From the NCBI GenBank assembly GCA_918807975.1, contig OU964919.1, positions 38,075,824-38,139,823 on the forward strand: DNA of 64,000 nucleotides. Reading direction: 5' to 3'. Positions 57,901 through 64,000 of this stretch are shown here, piece after piece (position 1 is the first letter of the stretch; every line of letters starts with the position of its first letter). Made by a program: the position numbers and the translations under genes. Below the pieces are notes generated by a model. The model worked only from the letters and a program-made list of their open reading frames with translations. It made no database searches and was not told the origin of the DNA. Source of the stretch: Aplidium turbinatum (lineage: Eukaryota; Chordata; Ascidiacea; Aplousobranchia; Polyclinidae).

Positions 57901-58028
57901 AGCCCCGCAACCTTTTTTGCAGATATTTTGAGATTTGACTCCATCTGGACCATAAATATATGTTACAGAATACGTGACACATTCCTCCTGGGATGGTTGA
58001 TCAGCCGTATAGACGGTTGTTACAGCGA
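51851..58028 (-). CDS. Collagen-like, fibrinogen-like gene, right copy (exons c-g)
   Basis: Exons at 57847-58028 (c), 55457-55649 (d), 54510-54632 (e), 53744-53898 (f) and 51851-51986 (g) keep every splice site and phase of the left copy. Exons a and b would lie beyond 64000, because a BEL/Pao element sits in the b-c intron. Of 11 base differences in 789 bp of exon, 10 lie in replaced codons. They are four in c, one in e and five bases in three codons of g; the silent one is in g. Exons d and f are identical. A 777-bp MITE lies 51 bp upstream of the exon d acceptor in this copy only. Confidence 0.8.
52159..52619. mobile_element. Right-copy gagtggagtc TIR element
   Basis: Counterpart of 14266-14726. 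Confidence 0.55.
52821..53560 (-). mobile_element. Right-copy LINE 3' fragment with C2H2-like finger
   Basis: Counterpart of 14928-15720, again interrupted by the hAT MITE (53069-53484). Confidence 0.75.
53069..53484. mobile_element. Right-copy hAT MITE lacking its 3' end
   Basis: Counterpart of 15176-15640. Relative to the left copy about 55 bp are gone, including the second terminal repeat and part of the second target repeat, so homology passes directly from ttttagg to ttagacatt. This is a deletion that followed the duplication or haplotype split. Confidence 0.85.
53744..53898 (-). CDS. Exon f, right copy
   Basis: Identical to 15904-16058, including acceptor and donor. Confidence 0.85.
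54510..54632 (-). CDS. Exon e, right copy
   Basis: Same as 16669-16791 except for one base, giving FCDF in place of FCYF. Cys followed by Asp is the commoner form in fibrinogen-like modules, so the left copy may carry the derived state. Confidence 0.82.
55457..55649 (-). CDS. Exon d, right copy
   Basis: Identical to 17616-17808. Its upstream intron carries the 777-bp MITE 51 bp from the acceptor, which displaces the region where the branch point is expected. Confidence 0.85.
55701..56477. mobile_element. 777-bp MITE with 10-bp target duplication, right copy only
   Basis: The ends are agggcaaccaaa and its inverted match tttggttgccct. The flanks are aattatgact (55691-55700 and 56478-56487). 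The left copy has the uninterrupted site with one aattatgact. The 787-bp offset change equals 777 plus 10. Short aggtcaaaa / agtcaaaat motifs repeat near both ends. No long coding frame. The 10-bp duplication suggests a Mutator-like or related family. Confidence 0.92.
57847..58028 (-). CDS. Exon c, right copy
   Basis: It reads VAVTTVYTADQPSQEECVTY, then IYGPDGVKSQNICKKG, then the Gly-X-Y repeats. Four replacements relative to 19219-19400 and no silent change. Same acceptor and donor. Confidence 0.82.
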
Positions 58029-58304
58029 CTATACTAAAAACAGTATTAACTTCCACATCACTAGCTTGAAACTTTAGCTGGTCTAATTAATCATAAAAAG
58101 TTAAAACCACTAAAAAGCATTTCACGTAGTGAAGGCCCTGGTTCGACGTTTGAAATGGCGCAGGTCCAAAACCGCTCAAGAACATTTTGATGTGTTTATC
58201 ATTGGACAATAAACGCTTGAGGGTGGGCAAGACGATTGGCCGTTAACAATCAATCTAAACCTTGATATGATCTGCTGAACTTCAAATAAAACTTCCTTAC
58301 GCGT

Positions 58305-58870
58305 TGTTACTGCCAATTTTCTTAAGTTAAGCCCTCTGCGTTCATTTGTGACTCGTTTGTTAATATTTGGATTTTTTCTCTTTTGCCGACCACTGTACTA
58401 AAAAAGCCACCTGTTTTTGTTTCTCTTTTATATTGTTTGGCCTCTTTCGCATCTGCGTTTTGGCACCTGTGGTCTGTTTTCGTTAAATCAGTAACTTATT
58501 AGTCGACGATACAACGTCAGTTTTCATTGAATTATACAACCATTATGACCTATTCGTTTTTCAATAATTGTCAATCCTTGAGAAAGGGAATTCGTAAATT
58601 GTACTGTAAATCGATTTGTTTCTTTCTACAAAATTGCTTTTCTCTGGACGGTCGCAAATTTAAGAAATTTCAAAGTTATCTGTGTTTAAAAGATTGTCTA
58701 AAAACGCACATTAAAAGAACACGTGAAAACCAATTCAAATTCATGTGTCGTGTTGTTGGAAGCAATCTAGACAGAAGAAACTGACCAGGCAGTTCAATAG
58801 AGCGAAGGTCAACGACAAACAAAATACGTCACTGTAACGTAGCAATCAAATAGACAAAGCGGACGTTACA
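58305..58870 (+). repeat. 5' LTR of the BEL/Pao element
   Basis: 566 bp with TG...CA ends (tgttactgcc ... gcggacgttaca). It matches the 3' LTR throughout as far as I can read. Confidence 0.95.
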
Positions 58871-58940
58871 TTCAGTTTTTAGACATTTCAATCAAGAAAG
58901 TCGTCGTTGTTGACAGTGAGCGAAGTTGAATGTCAAGAAA

Positions 58941-61900
58941 ATGGCAACAAATTCTGTAAAGGAGACAGACGTGGCAGATAAATCAAATGCCGAAGAATCA
59001 ACAAATCCAGAACCCCAAACATCAAAGGTGACAACAAGATCACAATCAAAAATGCTCTACCAAGCAGAAAATGGCAGTCTGCACCCAAGCGACAGCACCA
59101 GCAAAGTTTCCAGCAAAAGCCGCTCCTCTACAATGAGCGCTAAAATTAAGAAGGCGGTAATATTAGCTCGATTGGAATCACAAAAAAGGATCTGCGAGTT
59201 GGAACAAGAGCAAGCGAAAGCAAGGGCAGAATTTGAAACAATGGTCCTAAAACAAAGTCAGCTACGTGAAGAACAAGAAAGAAAATTCCTGCAACAAGTC
59301 CAGGAAGCTAAACTAAAGGCAGAGCTCCAAGAGACAATTGCCCAACTTTCGGAAGAATCGGAAGAAGATGCTGGTGAGCGCTATAAAATGTCTAAAGACA
59401 ATGTTGATATAAACGGACAATTTCAATCGAATTTAGCAACTAATGTAAACAATAATTCTGTGTATCCTATGTTATCCCAATTAACGTTGAGTGGCGTAGA
59501 AGCCAGGTCTAACATTCACGAATCTATTGTCGTTTCAAACAAAATTAATCCTTCACAAACAGTAACAAATAAATCGTTTGTGAGACATGAGCCGAGTACG
59601 TCGTATGCCCAGACCCCTGTACTAAATCAAATAAACAATAATCAATCAGTAAACTCGAAACAAATTCCAAATATTACTATCAACCCGTCCCCACTGTTGT
59701 CTGTAGAACCCCCAATCTTTGATGGAAATTCTGCTGAATACTGTGGTTTTATAGACGCATTTGATACGTTAATTGATTGTAATTTCACAGAGCCTAAACG
59801 TAAACTTTTTTATCTGTTGCAATACACCAAAGGCTCTGCGCACACTTTGGTAAAAGGGTGTCAATACATGCTTCCCCACGAAGGTTACACAAAAGCAAGA
59901 GCTTTGCTACAACAAACCTTCGGTCAAAAATTTCAAATAGCTCGCGCATGTGTTGATTCCGTCATAAACGGCCCATCTCTTCAAAATTCTAACAAGGATT
60001 CTCTAATCAAGTTCTCTTCGGAACTAACTTCCTGCATATGTACTTTGTCTGGCATGAATTACTTACAGAAAATGGACAACATGGATACCATAACAAAAAT
60101 AATAAGACGCTTGCCAAGTGGCTGGTATTCTGGCTGGTTACGCGAAGTTGACGTAATTTTGCATGAAAGAAATCAAGAAATAAGCCTTTCAGATCTCTCA
60201 CGATACGTCTCGCGCAAAACGAGAGAAACGACCAACTTGGCATGCAATATTCTAAAATCTACTAAAAAACAATTCGATGATTCCAACTCCAAACGTAGGA
60301 GCAGCGTAACCTTTGCAACGCAAATAAAATCGTCGAACCATGAAAGGACATGCCATCTGTGCAGAGATAAACATTTTCTCAATCAATGCAAACAATTTCG
60401 AATGATGAATATTGACCAAAGGCTTAAATTTGTAATCGACAACAAACTCTGCAAGTGCTGTTTAAATGCTGGTCACTGGGCATATCAATGTAAAAGGAAG
60501 GACCCTTGCATAAAACCAGGATGCACTGAACGCCACACGACTCTCTTGCATCCCCCAGATGCAACACAAATCACCACAAATATCACACCCAAAGACACAA
60601 CAACTCAAAAAATTAATCAACCTACACAAGCAATACGCAATGGGCTTGTCAACACACGAACAAATTCTCGCAGTCTGCTTCCTATAATCCCAGTAAAGGT
60701 TCGCCTGCAAGGAAGTAATCAAACTATCACTACACAAGCGTTTTTGGACAGTGGAAGTACAACATCTTTCATAACAAATGATTTGATAGAAAAGTTGCAA
60801 ATTGCCGACTGTCAAGAAACTAATATTTGTACCATCACGCTAAACAACACTGGCAAACGTAACAAGGTAAAGGTGGTCACAAATGTCGAAATGTCAGATT
60901 TTGACGAAAACAAATACATTTCTCTAAGCTCTCTTTACTCCACTTTTCAAATTCCTGTTTCAAATACAGATATTCCTACCCTAGAAGACACTAAACACTT
61001 TCCAGAATTTGCAAACATCTCGATTCCCGATGTTGACGCAGAGGTAGGACTTCTTATCGGCAATGACAATCCGTACGTTCTCCAACCACAAGAAGTAATA
61101 CAAGCAAAAGGTGGCTATTATGCCATCAAAACGGCCGTTGGCTGGCTAGTGAATTGTCCTAACAGCAAACAGGATCAAAGTAAAACTAAAAATTTCTTTA
61201 CCAAAACTTCTACCCATCCAATGTGCGACATGTGCTTTGACGCTGTTGACTCAATTGTTAACTGTAAACCCGAATTATCTGTTCAACAAGCTCAATTCAT
61301 GAAATCTGTTAACTCTAGTATCAAACTTTTGGAAGACTCGCACTACCAAACTCGACTTGCACCAATGAAGGCAATGACGATTCCTCGATTGGAGTTATCA
61401 GCTGCTACAATCTCAATTAGCTCTGAAAAAATACTACAAAGAGAGTTAAAGGTACCTTATCTTAATAAAGAGTCAATTTTTTGGACCGACAGCACAACTG
61501 TCTTGCGCTATCTCAACAACTCAAACAAAGCGTTTCATACCTTCGTCTCAAATCGAGTTCAACAGATTAAAGATGCTTCAACAATTTCCCAATGGAGATA
61601 CGTTCCCACTAAATGTAATCCTGCTGATCATGCTTCAAGGGGTCTCTCAATTCCAAACTTTCTTCAATGCAATCAATGGAAAAACGGCCCTGAATTTCTA
61701 TGGAAACCACAATCTCAATGGCCTAAGCAACCAAAATTTCTCGAAGTCGTGGACAATGACCCAGAAATTAAACAACCAAAGCAAACGTGTTTTGCAACCC
61801 AAAGCGAATCCCACTTTCTGGAAGATCTTTTGGGTAAGTATTCTTCTTGGTACAAGCTGAAAAGAATCGTTGCTTGGCTTTTCCGTTGTAAGCATAAATT

Positions 61901-63320
61901 TCTGACTTTAAGACTGACTAACCTTGCAAATAAACAAAATGCCCCAGCACACAATCTTTGCTTGTCTCCAGATGAGCTCACAAAGGCACAAGACTTTATT
62001 TTTACCTTTGTTCAGTCAAAACACTTTGCCAACGAAATCAGCCAACTGAAAGCACAAAAGCCATTAAACAACTGCAGTAGCTTAATAAAATTCGACCCTT
62101 TCTTAGAAAACAATTTACTAAGAATTGGTGGCCGCATCAAAGCTGCACCTCTCAAACACGATGCAAAACATCAAATTATCCTTCCAAATCGCTCCCAAAT
62201 AGTTCCTCTCATCATTCAAGAAACGCACGACACATTTGGTCACAGTGGCAGGGAACACGTCCTGTCTGCCCTGCGCGAAAATCTATGGATTATAAAAGCC
62301 AATTCAGCAGTCCGCAAGGTTTTATCCAAATGTGTTGATTGCCGCAAAAGAAGCGGAAAACTCAGCACACAAAAAATGGCTGATCTTCCTAAAAACAGAT
62401 TGACACCAGACAAACCTCCATTCACCTATGTTGGTGTAGACTATTTTGGCCCATTTATTATTAAAAAGGGTAGAACAGAACATAAAAGATACGGTGTCAT
62501 TTTTACTTGCCTTGTAATAAGAGCCGTACACATTGAAATCGCAAACTCTCTTGACACTTCATCTTTTATACTCGCTCTACGACGATTCATCGCAAGAAGA
62601 GGGCAAGTAGAAGAAATTAGATCTGACAATGGTTCAAACTTTGTTGGTGGTGAACGAGAAATGAGAGAAGCCATCAAATCATGGAACAACAGTCAAATCG
62701 AAGATGCTTTAACACAGAAAAGCATCAAGTGGATCTTTAACTCTCCAAGTGCATCCCATCATGGAGGTGTGTGGGAAAGACAAATCAGATCCATTAGGAA
62801 AATCTTATCAGCTATCTGTAAAGGCCAAACTTTAACAGATGAAACGCTGACTACCTTCATGTGTGAAGTAGAAAACATTATTAACAGTCGTCCACTTACA
62901 AAATCGTCAGACGATCCTAATGACATGGAGGCTCTCACACCGAACCATTTGCTTCTTCTAAAACAGCAAATAAACCTTCCTCCAGGCTCATTCACAAACA
63001 AAAAAGAGCTTTACTCTCGAAAACGCTGGAGACAAGTCCAATACATGGCCGACGTCTTTTGGACACGGTGGGTAAAAGAGTACTTACCTTTGCTCCAGCA
63101 AAAGCAAAGGTGGACCAAAAAATCTCCTAATCTGACTGTGGGGGACATAGTTTTAATCGCAGATAACACACCCCGAAACAATTGGCTCATGGGTCGCGTA
63201 ATTCAAACGTTTCCCGACAAAAATGGCATTGTCCGTAGCGTTAGCGTTCAAACTAAACAGTCCTTGATTGTCAGACCAATTCAAAAGTTATGCTTGATCG
63301 TTCCTGCAAAACCAATGTAA
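58941..63320 (+). CDS. BEL/Pao Gag-Pol reading frame (fossil)
   Basis: The first ATG of the frame is at 58941, in the MATNSVKETD context. The frame carries a charged coiled-coil segment, a Gag-like region, zinc knuckles (CHLCRDKHFLNQC and CCLNAGHWAYQC), a protease motif (FLDSGSTTSF), an RNase H-like segment (PRLELSAA, WTDSTTVL) and an integrase with an HHCC finger and D,D,E core (VGVDYFGPF, RSDNGSNFVGGE). A BEL-type C-terminal segment follows. These identify BEL/Pao. The element is treated as broken, with about one break; details are deliberately not given. Confidence 0.88.
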   Translation: MATNSVKETDVADKSNAEESTNPEPQTSKVTTRSQSKMLYQAENGSLHPSDSTSKVSSKSRSSTMSAKIKKAVILARLESQKRICELEQEQAKARAEFETMVLKQSQLREEQERKFLQQVQEAKLKAELQETIAQLSEESEEDAGERYKMSKDNVDINGQFQSNLATNVNNNSVYPMLSQLTLSGVEARSNIHESIVVSNKINPSQTVTNKSFVRHEPSTSYAQTPVLNQINNNQSVNSKQIPNITINPSPLLSVEPPIFDGNSAEYCGFIDAFDTLIDCNFTEPKRKLFYLLQYTKGSAHTLVKGCQYMLPHEGYTKARALLQQTFGQKFQIARACVDSVINGPSLQNSNKDSLIKFSSELTSCICTLSGMNYLQKMDNMDTITKIIRRLPSGWYSGWLREVDVILHERNQEISLSDLSRYVSRKTRETTNLACNILKSTKKQFDDSNSKRRSSVTFATQIKSSNHERTCHLCRDKHFLNQCKQFRMMNIDQRLKFVIDNKLCKCCLNAGHWAYQCKRKDPCIKPGCTERHTTLLHPPDATQITTNITPKDTTTQKINQPTQAIRNGLVNTRTNSRSLLPIIPVKVRLQGSNQTITTQAFLDSGSTTSFITNDLIEKLQIADCQETNICTITLNNTGKRNKVKVVTNVEMSDFDENKYISLSSLYSTFQIPVSNTDIPTLEDTKHFPEFANISIPDVDAEVGLLIGNDNPYVLQPQEVIQAKGGYYAIKTAVGWLVNCPNSKQDQSKTKNFFTKTSTHPMCDMCFDAVDSIVNCKPELSVQQAQFMKSVNSSIKLLEDSHYQTRLAPMKAMTIPRLELSAATISISSEKILQRELKVPYLNKESIFWTDSTTVLRYLNNSNKAFHTFVSNRVQQIKDASTISQWRYVPTKCNPADHASRGLSIPNFLQCNQWKNGPEFLWKPQSQWPKQPKFLEVVDNDPEIKQPKQTCFATQSESHFLEDLLGKYSSWYKLKRIVAWLFRCKHKFLTLRLTNLANKQNAPAHNLCLSPDELTKAQDFIFTFVQSKHFANEISQLKAQKPLNNCSSLIKFDPFLENNLLRIGGRIKAAPLKHDAKHQIILPNRSQIVPLIIQETHDTFGHSGREHVLSALRENLWIIKANSAVRKVLSKCVDCRKRSGKLSTQKMADLPKNRLTPDKPPFTYVGVDYFGPFIIKKGRTEHKRYGVIFTCLVIRAVHIEIANSLDTSSFILALRRFIARRGQVEEIRSDNGSNFVGGEREMREAIKSWNNSQIEDALTQKSIKWIFNSPSASHHGGVWERQIRSIRKILSAICKGQTLTDETLTTFMCEVENIINSRPLTKSSDDPNDMEALTPNHLLLLKQQINLPPGSFTNKKELYSRKRWRQVQYMADVFWTRWVKEYLPLLQQKQRWTKKSPNLTVGDIVLIADNTPRNNWLMGRVIQTFPDKNGIVRSVSVQTKQSLIVRPIQKLCLIVPAKPM

Positions 63321-63399
63321 ATTTGTGCTGATTTTGTTTTCTCATGTTGTTTATACCTGTGTATTTGAACAAATGTACGAGGCCTTAAAGGGGAGGGAA

Positions 63400-63965
63400 T
63401 GTTACTGCCAATTTTCTTAAGTTAAGCCCTCTGCGTTCATTTGTGACTCGTTTGTTAATATTTGGATTTTTTCTCTTTTGCCGACCACTGTACTAAAAAA
63501 GCCACCTGTTTTTGTTTCTCTTTTATATTGTTTGGCCTCTTTCGCATCTGCGTTTTGGCACCTGTGGTCTGTTTTCGTTAAATCAGTAACTTATTAGTCG
63601 ACGATACAACGTCAGTTTTCATTGAATTATACAACCATTATGACCTATTCGTTTTTCAATAATTGTCAATCCTTGAGAAAGGGAATTCGTAAATTGTACT
63701 GTAAATCGATTTGTTTCTTTCTACAAAATTGCTTTTCTCTGGACGGTCGCAAATTTAAGAAATTTCAAAGTTATCTGTGTTTAAAAGATTGTCTAAAAAC
63801 GCACATTAAAAGAACACGTGAAAACCAATTCAAATTCATGTGTCGTGTTGTTGGAAGCAATCTAGACAGAAGAAACTGACCAGGCAGTTCAATAGAGCGA
63901 AGGTCAACGACAAACAAAATACGTCACTGTAACGTAGCAATCAAATAGACAAAGCGGACGTTACA
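63400..63965 (+). repeat. 3' LTR of the BEL/Pao element
   Basis: Also 566 bp. It directly follows the purine tract and is followed by the cgcgt target repeat and resumed host intron (63971-64000, matching 19676 onward). Confidence 0.95.
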
Positions 63966-64000
63966 CGCGTTGGTAGCTGTAAACTGTTTAAACATGCTGA

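Larger units (their letters stand above)
37904..58299. repeat. Right copy of the direct duplication
   Basis: It is near-identical to 1-19670 and carries two extra insertions: a 777-bp MITE at 55701-56477 and a BEL/Pao element at 58305-63965. Homology to the left copy resumes after the BEL element at 63966 and runs to the window end. The copy starts inside a mariner, so the match begins at 37904 only because the window starts there. The real duplication edge may lie further left. Confidence 0.97.
58305..63965 (+). mobile_element. BEL/Pao LTR retrotransposon (fossil)
   Basis: LTRs of 566 bp begin tgttac and end gttaca. The target duplication is cgcgt (58300-58304 and 63966-63970). The left copy keeps the empty site at 19671-19675. 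A purine tract (aaaggggagggaa) precedes the 3' LTR. The two LTRs look identical, so the insertion is recent. Parts seen in order: Gag-like region, zinc knuckles, aspartic protease, RNase H-like region, integrase. The element looks broken, with about one break, and is probably non-autonomous. It lies in the intron between exons b and c of the collagen-like gene. Confidence 0.93.

Overview
The window is animal nuclear DNA, not prokaryotic. It is AT-rich, its genes are split by GT-AG introns, and it holds animal transposons (hAT, mariner/Tc1, Harbinger-like, several non-LTR families, BEL/Pao) plus a host gene with collagen Gly-X-Y repeats and an extracellular fibrinogen-like module. This fits a marine invertebrate, possibly a tunicate or other deuterostome. 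The sequence alone does not settle the species. No rRNA genes, convincing tRNA genes or CRISPR arrays were seen.

The dominant structure is a duplication. Bases 1-19670 recur, nearly identical and in the same orientation, at 37904-58299 (offset 37903 bp at the start, shifting with indels). The 18 kb between the copies (about 19.7-37.9 kb) is single-copy here. Both copies are cut by the window edges. This is either a recent tandem segmental duplication or two haplotypes left in series by the assembly.

Each copy carries, on the minus strand, the same multi-exon extracellular protein gene. Seven exons (a-g, 20810 down to 13958) join in phase. They encode a Cys/Trp-rich domain (DUF7495-like), a short collagen triple helix, a Cys-rich linker, and a module like the fibrinogen-like part of neurexin-IV/CNTNAP proteins. 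In copy 2, exons c-g lie at 58028-51851. Ten of the eleven exon differences between copies fall in replaced codons. Neither end of the gene is visible.

The rest is mostly mobile DNA. Left copy: mariner 3' end, Tc1 remnant, hAT elements, a LINE tail carrying a 146-bp palindrome, a 1.3-kb Harbinger-like element, and a broken ORF family of unknown type (10.9-13.1 kb). Unique middle: an apparently intact two-ORF LINE of L1/Tx1 type (ORF1 22230-23609, ORF2 23655-27245), a Jockey/CR1-like LINE fragment, a four-deep nest of TIR elements (32-33.1 kb), and a mariner (34798-38083) split by other insertions. Copy 2 has two insertions that copy 1 lacks: a 777-bp MITE (55701-56477) and a BEL/Pao element (58305-63965). 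Copy 1 preserves both empty sites, so the ends and target duplications of these two elements are exact.
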